This document shows positions 1-6,122 of a stretch of DNA of 10,950 nucleotides, piece by piece. This DNA comes from Coriobacteriia bacterium. Lineage in GTDB: Bacteria; Actinomycetota; Coriobacteriia; Coriobacteriales; UBA8131. The stretch's first letter is position 1, and every line of letters starts with the position of its first letter. The stretch spans positions 1 through 10,950 of the forward strand of contig WQXX01000026.1 of assembly GCA_009781535.1 (NCBI GenBank), given 5' to 3'. The notes under the pieces were generated by a model. It worked only from the letters and a program-made list of their open reading frames with translations. It was not told the origin of the DNA and ran no database searches. Position numbers and translations under genes: made by a program.

Positions 1-354
1 CAAGGGATTATTGAGATAGCGCCGCTAGCATACATGCGCGGCCGCACGCTCAATGACAGTTTCATCATACTTGACGAGGCACAAAACACCACCTCAGATC
101 AGATGAAGATGTTCCTTACACGCCTCGGCTTTGGGTCACGCATGGTGATCACAGGCGATATCACGCAGCTTGACCGTCCTGAGCGGATAAGCGGACTCAT
201 TGCTGTCCGCAAGATACTCGATGACGTAAAAGACATCGCCTTTGTAGAGCTTACCGGTAAAGATGTGGTTCGTCACTCACTCGTGCAGCGTATTGTCGCC
301 GCATATGATGCTGCTTCTGCAGCAAAACAGGAACGTTTGGAGCTCAGAACATGA
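1..354 (+). CDS. phoH: PhoH-family ATPase, C-terminal part (5' end lies outside the window)
   Basis: The reading frame is open from base 1, so the gene enters from the left; about 117 C-terminal residues of a protein that is usually 310-350 residues are present. PhoH/PhoL proteins are cytoplasmic P-loop NTPases related to the helicase core and are linked to RNA metabolism. The Walker A motif lies before the window. The Walker B region is visible as FIILDEAQN about 22 residues in, preceded by the typical IAPLAYMRGRTL block and followed by the family signature MVITGDITQLDRP. The first in-frame ATG, at 34, is internal (the M of YMRGRTL) and is not the start. The stop overlaps the ybeY start as ATGA, which implies translational coupling and fits the common phoH-ybeY pairing. 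The family call is secure; the exact substrate is unknown. Confidence 0.95.
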   Translation, partial: QGIIEIAPLAYMRGRTLNDSFIILDEAQNTTSDQMKMFLTRLGFGSRMVITGDITQLDRPERISGLIAVRKILDDVKDIAFVELTGKDVVRHSLVQRIVAAYDAASAAKQERLELRT

Positions 355-872
355 ACACCGTCCAGATTGAGAATAGAAGTAATGAGGATCTGCCGCTTGA
401 GTTCTACCGCGCTTGTGCATTATTTGTACTCGAACACCAGGGAGTACGTAAGGATGCGGAGCTTGCTATTTCATTTGTCGATAACGATGAGATGCAGGCG
501 CTTAACCAGCAATACCGCAATATAGACGCGCCGACTGACGTGCTTTCTTTTGAATGTGACGGCCTGGATGATGCTTTCAGCGAGGTATCCCTGACAGAAG
601 AAGCCTTTCTCGACCCGCTGGAAGACGTCGTGTTCTTACTCGGTGATGTGGTCATTGCGCCATCCATTGCCCATGAGCATTCTGATGAATTCGATTCGAC
701 CTTCGTTGAGGAGATGAGCCTGATACTTATCCATGGGATTTTGCATCTTTTAGGATACGACCATGACGCCGATGATGAGTACGCGGTCATGCGATCGCTT
801 GAAGATGAGCTGCTAGAATTATGGAATGAACAGGCAGCCTTACTACCTACCGTAGAGGCAAGCTTGTCATGA
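351..872 (+). CDS. ybeY: Endoribonuclease YbeY (rRNA maturation factor)
   Basis: YbeY is a metal-dependent single-strand endoribonuclease that acts in 16S rRNA 3'-end maturation and ribosome quality control. The 173-residue protein carries the full zinc site, HGILHLLGYDH, with His128, His132 and His138, in the H-x3-H-x5-H pattern of the family. The other family blocks are present: PTDVLSFE at 61-68 and LGDVVIAP at 97-104. Length is a little above the usual 150-165; the extra residues lie in an acidic stretch at about 69-92 and a short C-terminal tail. The ATG at 351 overlaps the phoH stop and has a Shine-Dalgarno GGAG at 339-342, 8 bases upstream. It overlaps the next gene by four bases. Nothing looks broken. 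Confidence 0.96.
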   Translation: MNTVQIENRSNEDLPLEFYRACALFVLEHQGVRKDAELAISFVDNDEMQALNQQYRNIDAPTDVLSFECDGLDDAFSEVSLTEEAFLDPLEDVVFLLGDVVIAPSIAHEHSDEFDSTFVEEMSLILIHGILHLLGYDHDADDEYAVMRSLEDELLELWNEQAALLPTVEASLS

Positions 873-1231
873 AGCGTCTCTTGCGCTCCTTCTTATATGC
901 GTTTTCTGGAATAGCACAGGCTATCAAGACCCAGCGTAGCATGCGCATACATCTGTTTGCTGCCGTATTCGCCATAATCATGGGGGTAGTAACCCGTCTT
1001 ACCCCTGTTGAGTGGGCGATTATCATCCTTTTGATTGGACTGGTTCTGGCTTTTGAGTGCCTCAATACCACCATCGAGGCAACTCTTGACCGTCAATCGA
1101 CGGAATACCATCCTCTCACACGGATTGCAAAAGATGCAGCCGCTGGCGCCGTGCTCATCATGGCGATAACATCGGTTGCCGTTGGGCTTATTATCTACAT
1201 CAATGCACTTCTGAGGTTATTAGGGTGGTAG
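869..1231 (+). CDS. dgkA: Diacylglycerol/undecaprenol kinase, DgkA family
   Basis: This is a small integral membrane lipid kinase. In Gram-positives, members of this family mostly phosphorylate undecaprenol to recycle the cell-wall lipid carrier rather than diacylglycerol; which lipid is used here is inference. The 120-residue protein has the family signature ECLNTTIEATLD at 63-74 (Glu63, Asn66, Glu70, Asp74), followed by the AKDAAAGAV block at 87-95 with Lys88 and Asp89. Three hydrophobic segments, at about 28-45, 48-64 and 92-112, match the three-helix fold. The N-terminus is basic and amphipathic, as usual. The start overlaps the ybeY stop as ATGA, with GAGG at 855-858 as a possible ribosome binding site. 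The 3' end overlaps a possible GTG start of era. No defect is seen. Confidence 0.93.
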   Translation: MKRLLRSFLYAFSGIAQAIKTQRSMRIHLFAAVFAIIMGVVTRLTPVEWAIIILLIGLVLAFECLNTTIEATLDRQSTEYHPLTRIAKDAAAGAVLIMAITSVAVGLIIYINALLRLLGW

Positions 1232-2229
1232 TCAAAGAGATGAGTAATGGCTTAGACGTTGAGTTTGCTGGACAACATATGAACTCAACCAAGAAGCACA
1301 CTGATAGGCCCCAGATCAAGTCTGGGGTGACAGAGGAGTTCAAGTCCGGTTTTGTTACCTTGATCGGCAGGCCGAATGCGGGCAAATCGACCTTGGTCAA
1401 TGCTCTTATGAAGCGTAAGGTCGCTATCACCTCAAACACGCCGCAAACCACCCGCCATCGCTTCCGTGCAGTGCTCGATGGTGACGGCTATCAGATTATT
1501 CTTGTAGACACACCTGGTATCCACAAGCCAATAGACACGCTGGGTGAAGAATTAAACCGTTCAGCGCTCAAGGCGATTGAAGACGTCGATCTTGTAGCTT
1601 TTCTTGTCGATGCAAGTAAACCATATGGCAAAGGTGACTCCTGGGTCGCAGACATTGTCAAGGCCTGCCCAGCGCCAACAATCCTGGTCATCTCAAAATC
1701 CGACCTTGTGTGTGCAGAAACTATCGAAAAGCAGATCCAACTTGCAACAGAAGACATGGACTTTGACAGTGTCGTGGTACTCAGCGCGCTTCAGGGAGAT
1801 AATCTCGATCAGTTCATCAATATTGCATGTTCATACCTTCCAGCTGGCCCCCGATGGTTTCCTGAAGGGACGGGAATCGACCAACCGCTTGAGGTTATCG
1901 TCGCTGAATTCATACGCGAAAAGATTCTCACCTCGACCTTTGATGAGGTGCCGCATGCAGTTGGTGTGATGGTTGAGGACCTGGTATTCAGCCCAGAACG
2001 CAACTTCTACCATATCTATGCAAACATCTACGTTGAACGAGAATCCCAAAAAGGCATCATCGTCGGTAAGAATGGAACGATGATAAAAACTATAGGTACG
2101 CAGGCACGATTAGACTTGATGCGTTTCCTTGCTGCAGACGTCTACCTTGATTTACGCGTCAAACTCCGCAAAGGTTGGCGAAAGGACGCTAACCAGATAC
2201 GGCGCTTTGGTTATGGAGACGGATTATAA
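1225..2229 (+). CDS. era: GTPase Era, with an unusual N-terminal extension containing a palindromic repeat
   Basis: Era is an essential GTPase that binds the 3' end of 16S rRNA and assists assembly of the 30S subunit. From the GTG at 1225 the protein has 334 residues against the usual ~300. Motifs: G1 GRPNAGKS at 48-55, G2 TPQTTRH at 72-78, G3 DTPG at 95-98, G4 SKSD at 157-160 (Asn replaced by Ser), G5 SAL at 187-189, and a C-terminal KH domain with the GKNG loop at 281-284. Typical Era begins just before FKSGFV (39-44 here), so about 34 residues are extra; residues 28-36 are encoded by a palindromic repeat. GTG 1225 has GAGG at 1213-1216, 8 bases upstream, and overlaps the dgkA stop. Other in-frame starts are ATG 1240, ATG 1279 and GTG 1327. 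The last gives a normal 300-residue Era but lies in the hairpin and lacks a Shine-Dalgarno site. The function is secure; the start is uncertain. Confidence 0.93.
   Translation: MVVKEMSNGLDVEFAGQHMNSTKKHTDRPQIKSGVTEEFKSGFVTLIGRPNAGKSTLVNALMKRKVAITSNTPQTTRHRFRAVLDGDGYQIILVDTPGIHKPIDTLGEELNRSALKAIEDVDLVAFLVDASKPYGKGDSWVADIVKACPAPTILVISKSDLVCAETIEKQIQLATEDMDFDSVVVLSALQGDNLDQFINIACSYLPAGPRWFPEGTGIDQPLEVIVAEFIREKILTSTFDEVPHAVGVMVEDLVFSPERNFYHIYANIYVERESQKGIIVGKNGTMIKTIGTQARLDLMRFLAADVYLDLRVKLRKGWRKDANQIRRFGYGDGL
1305..1332 (+). repeat. Palindromic repeat, copy 1, inside the era reading frame
   Basis: The core is a perfect 7-bp stem with a 5-base loop, CCCCAGA-TCAAG-TCTGGGG, at 1309-1327, flanked by TAGG on the left and TGACA on the right. 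It matches copy 2 at 26 of 28 bases (differences at 1319 and 1328). It lies within the extra N-terminal coding sequence of era and is read in frame as RPQIKSGVT. The layout resembles in-frame palindromic elements described in Rickettsia, but no relationship is claimed. Confidence 0.85.
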
Positions 2230-2303
2230 AGGTAAAACAAGCTTAGATTACTAACGCACAAGCTCATCGTCGGACACACGCAACCAGCCTACCAGTCCAC
2301 CGC

Positions 2304-2342
2304 TAGGCCCCAGATCAGGTCTGGGGCGACATGAGATGATTC
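2304..2342 (+). repeat. Palindromic repeat, copy 2, intergenic after era
   Basis: The same element as in era, here in the era-rpsT gap. The stem CCCCAGA (2308-2314) and TCTGGGG (2320-2326) encloses the loop TCAGG. The right flank CGACATGAGATGATTC is shared with copy 3. There is no run of T after the stem on either strand, so it is not a standard rho-independent terminator. It could still block exonucleases or mark the end of the era transcript. Confidence 0.85.
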
Positions 2343-2378
2343 TCTCAAATCTACCAACATGTTTTGTCATATAACCGT

Positions 2379-2410
2379 CAGATCAGGTCTGGGGCGACAT
2401 GGGGTGATTC
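2379..2410 (+). repeat. Palindromic repeat, copy 3, lacking its left arm
   Basis: This copy matches copy 2 (2311-2342) at 30 of 32 bases, from CAGATCAGGTCTGGGG through the flank ending in TGATTC. The left part (TAGGCCC) is missing and replaced by unrelated sequence, so the full stem cannot form. Its start is 68 bases after the matching position of copy 2. It looks like a partial duplicate or a decayed element. Confidence 0.75.
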
Positions 2411-2414
2411 ATGG

Positions 2415-2445
2415 CACAACAAAAGCATCGGGGATGAGCCGATGC
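2415..2445 (-). terminator. Rho-independent terminator of rpsT
   Basis: Read on the minus strand, the stem GCATCGG (2445-2439) and CCGATGC (2431-2425) encloses a 7-base loop and is followed at once by TTTTGTTGT. The hairpin begins about 50 bases after the rpsT stop. On the plus strand the same stem is followed only by CTTCT, so it should serve mainly the minus strand. Confidence 0.8.
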
Positions 2446-2495
2446 CTTCTGAAGCGTTATTCGGTTGTTCTGGAATAAGCGGCCTGCCGCTGTTT

Positions 2496-2774
2496 CTAAA
2501 CGTCTTCCTCGATATCGAGACTGTTCGCGAGTTTCATCACACCGGACTTGCGGTTTGCCGCCTGGTTCGGATGGATGATGCCTTTGGAGGCAGCCTTGTC
2601 GAGTTTCCGACTCGCAGCGTGAGCGTACTCTTTCGCTGCCTCTGAATCCCCGACAGCTATCGCATCCTTGACCCTGCGGGTCGCAGTCTTAAGCGAACTC
2701 TTGACAGAGCGGTTACGCTGACGAGCCTTCTCGTTTGTGATATTACGCTTCTTTTGACTCTTAACATTTGCCAC
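2496..2774 (-). CDS. rpsT: 30S ribosomal protein S20
   Basis: S20 is a primary binding protein of the 16S rRNA 5' domain. The 92-residue protein is very basic and helical, with the typical opening MANVKSQKKRNITNEKARQRNRS and the conserved core KGIIHPNQAANRKSGVMKLAN near residues 64-84. The start is GTG, supported by AGGAAAGG (2783-2790) 8 bases upstream, and it gives the expected N-terminus. It is convergent with era and followed by its own terminator. A candidate promoter lies in the 91-base gap behind the kinase gene, so it is probably transcribed on its own as well as by read-through. Length and composition are normal for the family. Confidence 0.97.
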   Translation of the reverse strand: MANVKSQKKRNITNEKARQRNRSVKSSLKTATRRVKDAIAVGDSEAAKEYAHAASRKLDKAASKGIIHPNQAANRKSGVMKLANSLDIEEDV

Positions 2775-2800
2775 GGGTAAAACCTTTCCTTTCTATGGCC

Positions 2801-2825
2801 TTCGTCGCAGTGGGGCTTTGACGAA
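2801..2825 (-). other. Small hairpin in the rpsT leader
   Basis: Perfect 6-base arms, TTCGTC (2801-2806) and GACGAA (2820-2825), enclose 13 bases, about 10 bases before the rpsT Shine-Dalgarno. Ribosomal protein genes are often controlled through leader structure, so a regulatory role is possible, but the stem is short and could be chance. Confidence 0.3.
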
Positions 2826-2833
2826 ACCGCAAT

Positions 2834-2862
2834 AGTCTATCACAGACATCCATAAATACCAA
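2834..2862 (-). promoter_or_regulatory. Candidate promoter of rpsT
   Basis: On the minus strand, TTGGTA (2862-2857) and TAGACT (2839-2834) are separated by 17 bases. This fits a housekeeping promoter with 4 of 6 matches in each box. Transcription would begin in the leader of rpsT, just after the stop of the kinase gene. The -35 box lies in an inverted repeat. Confidence 0.45.
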
Positions 2863-2874
2863 ATACTATTTATG
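2851..2874. repeat. 8-bp inverted repeat across the kinase stop and the rpsT -35 box
   Basis: CATAAATA (2851-2858) and TATTTATG (2867-2874) are perfect reverse complements around an 8-base centre. The element covers the stop codon of the kinase gene and the candidate -35 box of rpsT. It could be an operator or a weak, AT-rich 3'-end structure. Confidence 0.45.
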
Positions 2875-4830
2875 GAGATGCTTATCAAGTATCCGGTACA
2901 GTTCGCTTGTATTGATCGGCTTGCCAAGATGGCCGTTCATTCCAGCTTCAAGGCAATGCTCTACGTCTTCCCTGAACACATTCGCGGTCATGGCGATGAT
3001 GGGAATCGTCATTGAGCTTTCTAAGCCTGAATCCCGTATCATACGTGTTGCCTCGAAGCCATCCATCTCGGGCATTTGGATATCCATAAGCACAAGGCTA
3101 TAACGCTCAGGAGAATCTAAATACATCTTGAGCGCCTGACGTCCATCATATGCGTATTCCAAGATGATGCCGGTATCCTCGAGCAAGGCGTCTATGACCT
3201 CTCTATTGACCTCAACGTCTTCTGCTACAAGAATATGGATGCCCTTGAAACAGCTTTCTGCTGCCTTGTCAGCAGTAAGAGCCAGCGGCGCAGATGAGCG
3301 ATAGACTGTTGAGACGCAATTCGACTGAACACTCTGATAGCTGGCGCTTGGATCATTTCGATCTGCGGCGCTGGCAAAGACATCTCTGGGAACAGCCGCG
3401 TTTAAATCATCCTGAATACCAGTCTTGAGTGTGCTTTGCATACTTGAGGCCGCAGTGTATGTGCCCTTTGTATAGACCGGCTTCATATAGGCGTCAAACT
3501 CAGCTCCAGCGCGGTTTCCTCCGAGGCTTTCCTGATAACGGAAGGTAAAGATGAATCGAGAGCCTTTTCCAATCTCGGATTCGACCCATATCCGGCCGCC
3601 CATCAACTCGACGATCCGTTTGGAGATTGCAAGCCCCAGACCGGTACCGCCATATTTCCTCGCCGTCCCGCCATCAGCTTGCTCAAAAGAGGTAAACAGG
3701 CGCGATTGCTGCTCTATTGATATGCCGATTCCTGTGTCGGCAATCTCGACCTGTATTGAAGGGTGCGCGTCAGGTTCACTGAGCTTCTTAGCGCTTAAGG
3801 TGATCGTGCCGCCTTCTGGAGTGAATTTTGTCGCATTCGCCAGAAGGTTCGTCACTACCTGTGAAAGACGCAGCTCATCTCCGATGATGAATTCGGGGAT
3901 ACTCTTGTCTATGTTGACGATCAGGTCCTGCTGCTTCTCATCGACACGTATCCCGATGACATGGGTGATGTTTTCCAAGGTCTTGCCCAGATGGAACTCG
4001 TTACTGGACAACTCGAGCTTGTTCGCTTCGATCTTTGAGAAATCCAGAATGTCATTAATGATACCGAGCAAATGGGTCGAAGCACCTTCTATCCTATCAA
4101 GGCAATGCTTTTTCCTGTTCGGGTCGTCTGAGTTCTTTGCAATGCTGGTCATGCCGATGATGGCGTTCATCGGGGTGCGGATCTCATGGCTCATACGTGA
4201 GAGGAACTCGCTTTTTGCCAGATTCGCACGTTCCGCGATCTCTTTTGCCCGAATGATCTCAGTCTGGTTATGTATGACCAGAAGGACTCCCGCAAATCCA
4301 CCCAAGTCCGTGTGGAAAGGCAGGATGGTTACCTCAGAGATGTTCTTATCGGTTGATATCGTAAGGTTCGTCTCGAAGTCTCCCTTACCTTTTTTGGCTA
4401 TGACTTCTTTAACAAGATCTAACAATTCTTCGGTGAATTCTGGAGGCTGGTAGCGCTCAACAATGCTGTCAAGCGACCTTCCCTGAAGGATGGTGATGTC
4501 GTCGATATCGATAATCTGTGTTATCGATCTGGTGCCAAGCAGGAACTTCGCGTCCTCATCGAAGATGAACATCGGGTCAGGGCATGATTCCAATAGCAGG
4601 CGGACATACAGGTCCTGCCTATGTTTCTCGCTGGTGATGATCTTGTTCAAACCGAGTTGCGTCTCGATATTGAGCGTGTTTATCTCATTACGCTTGATTG
4701 TGGTGCGTAACTCGCGCGCGAGCTTGTTCTTCTCCATCTCGACGGTCTTAATCCGTTGCAACAGCTCGTCGTATTCGTCTTTTGTAATGTGTACCTGTTC
4801 TTGGCCGTTCACAAGCTCACCGCCCGCCAT
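2866..4830 (-). CDS. Cytoplasmic PAS hybrid sensor histidine kinase with a C-terminal receiver domain
   Basis: This 654-residue hybrid kinase passes phosphate from His to Asp in response to an unknown signal. In order: a charged coiled coil at about 14-75; a PAS-like domain at about 78-190; HisKA with SHEIRTP at 214-220 (phospho-acceptor His215); an HATPase_c domain with N box NLLANATKFT (328-337), G1 DTGIGI (365-370), F box LFTSFEQAD (379-386) and G2 GGTGLGLAI (394-402); a Ser/Ala-rich linker at about 440-528; and a receiver with acidic pair Glu537/Asp538, phospho-acceptor Asp583, Thr615 and Lys637. All catalytic residues are present. I see no signal peptide or membrane segment, so it should be cytoplasmic. 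The ATG is preceded by AGGA 7 bases upstream. It starts 20 bases after a FIST gene and is probably co-transcribed with it. It has no DNA-binding output, and no separate response regulator or Hpt protein is in the window. Confidence 0.93.
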   Translation of the reverse strand: MAGGELVNGQEQVHITKDEYDELLQRIKTVEMEKNKLARELRTTIKRNEINTLNIETQLGLNKIITSEKHRQDLYVRLLLESCPDPMFIFDEDAKFLLGTRSITQIIDIDDITILQGRSLDSIVERYQPPEFTEELLDLVKEVIAKKGKGDFETNLTISTDKNISEVTILPFHTDLGGFAGVLLVIHNQTEIIRAKEIAERANLAKSEFLSRMSHEIRTPMNAIIGMTSIAKNSDDPNRKKHCLDRIEGASTHLLGIINDILDFSKIEANKLELSSNEFHLGKTLENITHVIGIRVDEKQQDLIVNIDKSIPEFIIGDELRLSQVVTNLLANATKFTPEGGTITLSAKKLSEPDAHPSIQVEIADTGIGISIEQQSRLFTSFEQADGGTARKYGGTGLGLAISKRIVELMGGRIWVESEIGKGSRFIFTFRYQESLGGNRAGAEFDAYMKPVYTKGTYTAASSMQSTLKTGIQDDLNAAVPRDVFASAADRNDPSASYQSVQSNCVSTVYRSSAPLALTADKAAESCFKGIHILVAEDVEVNREVIDALLEDTGIILEYAYDGRQALKMYLDSPERYSLVLMDIQMPEMDGFEATRMIRDSGLESSMTIPIIAMTANVFREDVEHCLEAGMNGHLGKPINTSELYRILDKHLHK

Positions 4831-4831
4831 C

Positions 4832-4843
4832 CTCGCTTCCTAA
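4832..4843 (-). promoter_or_regulatory. Ribosome binding region of the kinase gene
   Basis: The minus strand reads TTAGGAAGCGAG just before GATG at the kinase start. The same 12 bases precede the second FIST gene at 6018-6029. AGGA at the usual distance supports the ATG at 4830. Confidence 0.6.
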
Positions 4844-4850
4844 GGGTTTT

Positions 4851-6008
4851 TTAGATAACAAGGATAACCAACGAATAGTTGTGGAACCTATTGGTAGGAA
4901 TGCCCTCGTTCATGGAAGTCGGACATATCTCGCCGCCTGCATAGCCCATCATATAAGGGATGTCAGGATGTATCGTATCACGGGCGCTTTTCAGCTCGAG
5001 TAGCGGCATATTCGCGCCAATCAATGCTGCACGGCGAACGACACAGGGGAAGAGCAGCGCGCCGTTTACATCAGCAAGCTGATTGATCTGCTCAAGTTTC
5101 TGCTTGGTTGTCGCTTCTATGTCGCTTGGGTCACATACCATGATCGTTATCGTAGAACCCTCGTCCACATCGCCGTAAAAAATCGCAGCTCCCTCCTCGG
5201 TAAAAGCAGCGTGCCCACGGATGACCGGCACGCCGTCATAATCCTCCCGCTCGAGGAAATCAATCATGAAGGGGGTAAAGGTGACGCTTTCGGTATAACC
5301 GAGGTCATCAAAGTACTGAAGCGCGCTTACATTATTGATCTCATTCACACAGTTCGCTGTCGCTTTCGTGACCTTTGCTTTTGTTGTCAACGGGCTGACC
5401 TTGGTAAGCGTGGCTACCAGGAAGCGCGGATGGATATTCCCATAACAGAGGATGTAGGTTATCGCGGATTTGAAGTTTCCTCCGTTATAGATCGTCTCGC
5501 ACTCCGAGAAAGCAGCGGTATCGTCGATCGAGCAGGTGCCAAAGACAGGCACCCCGGGAATGACCTTCTCCCATGCGTGCACATAGGTGTCTCCCGCATG
5601 AAGCCCAAAGGGCGGGAACACGATGGCAAGCTCGGGCTTTTCTGGATTCTCTTTGAAAACCGAGACCATGGCGTCCATGACAGGGCCGTCTACATCCTCG
5701 CTTACGCTTTCAGTGGCTCCTGTGATGAACTGGACGTCATCTGAGGTGATGACAAATACCGTCAGGATAAGCTCGCCGAGCTCGTCGTTGACTGCCTGAG
5801 ACGCGGTTGTGATGCCTGCCAGCTCAAAGGGCAGGCTATCGCATACTTCCTTGAGAACCCCGCTTGCGACGAATTCCGGGTTGCACATGATAACCCCGAC
5901 CGTATTCTCGAGCAGGTCCAGCTTCGCATCGAGCTGTTCTTTGATCTCGCTTGCCGCGATTTCCGGATTGTCGACTTCGAGGGTAAAGAGGCTTGCGCAC
6001 TTTATCAT
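4851..6008 (-). CDS. FIST-domain sensory protein (downstream paralogue)
   Basis: FIST (N plus C) proteins are soluble sensory modules proposed in the literature to bind small ligands, perhaps amino acids, and to feed signalling proteins. This 385-residue protein has an N-terminal domain with VGVIMCNPEF (37-46) and AGITTASQAVNDE (64-76), a middle GVPVFGTCSIDD (152-163), and a C-terminal domain with VIRGHAAFTEEG (262-273), FPCVVRR (320-326), GYAGGEICP (355-363) and a terminal NRFHNYSLV (373-381). It lacks a signal peptide, membrane segments or any fused output domain, so it is a stand-alone sensor. It resembles its upstream neighbour along its whole length, with over half the N-terminal residues identical, which points to tandem duplication. 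The kinase gene follows after 20 bases. The ATG is preceded by AGGAAGCGAGAG. The ligand is unknown. Confidence 0.88.
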   Translation of the reverse strand: MIKCASLFTLEVDNPEIAASEIKEQLDAKLDLLENTVGVIMCNPEFVASGVLKEVCDSLPFELAGITTASQAVNDELGELILTVFVITSDDVQFITGATESVSEDVDGPVMDAMVSVFKENPEKPELAIVFPPFGLHAGDTYVHAWEKVIPGVPVFGTCSIDDTAAFSECETIYNGGNFKSAITYILCYGNIHPRFLVATLTKVSPLTTKAKVTKATANCVNEINNVSALQYFDDLGYTESVTFTPFMIDFLEREDYDGVPVIRGHAAFTEEGAAIFYGDVDEGSTITIMVCDPSDIEATTKQKLEQINQLADVNGALLFPCVVRRAALIGANMPLLELKSARDTIHPDIPYMMGYAGGEICPTSMNEGIPTNRFHNYSLVILVI

Positions 6009-6122
6009 GGTATAACTCTCGCTTCCTAAACGTTTGCTAATAATGTTTGCTACGTAACAAATTTAGATACTTATTTAACCAGCTTCATGGTACGACGCTT
6101 ATACCTGAATAGTCAATGTCTA
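6009..6122 (-). other. Gap between the two FIST genes
   Basis: These 114 bases are AT-rich and show no terminator, so read-through is likely. On the minus strand, TTGACT followed 18 bases later by TACCAT (near 6116-6087) is a weak promoter candidate that would give the second FIST gene and the kinase separate expression. A direct repeat of GTTTGCTA occurs at 6032-6039 and 6045-6052. No small gene is evident. Confidence 0.35.

Larger units (their letters stand above)
2230..2495. other. Intergenic region between convergent era and rpsT
   Basis: This 266-base gap holds repeat copies 2 and 3 and the rpsT terminator. A short hairpin AGCGG-CCTG-CCGCT lies at 2478-2491, next to the rpsT stop, with no long T run. 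I see no gene here. The recO gene that often follows era in Gram-positives is not present. Confidence 0.6.

Noticed and set aside
1305..1332. Hairpin in era as a transcription terminator or attenuator
   Set aside because: No T run follows the stem and it lies in translated sequence; the related copy at 2304 also lacks a T run.
2304..2410. CRISPR-like array after era
   Set aside because: Only two related copies, one truncated, with no regular spacer and no cas genes.
2364..2645. Plus-strand open frame of 93 residues after era
   Set aside because: Its second half is antisense to rpsT and its first half runs through repeat copy 3 and the rpsT terminator; no family resemblance.
3551..4453. Long open frame on the plus strand, 300 residues
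   Set aside because: It is antisense to the kinase gene, which shows every family motif; the plus-strand translation has no recognisable domain and no ribosome binding site.
5211..5744. Plus-strand open frame opposite the downstream FIST gene
   Set aside because: Antisense to a gene with a convincing full-length paralogue; the similar open frame at 6480-7049 opposite the other FIST copy reflects the shared coding sequence, not a real gene pair.
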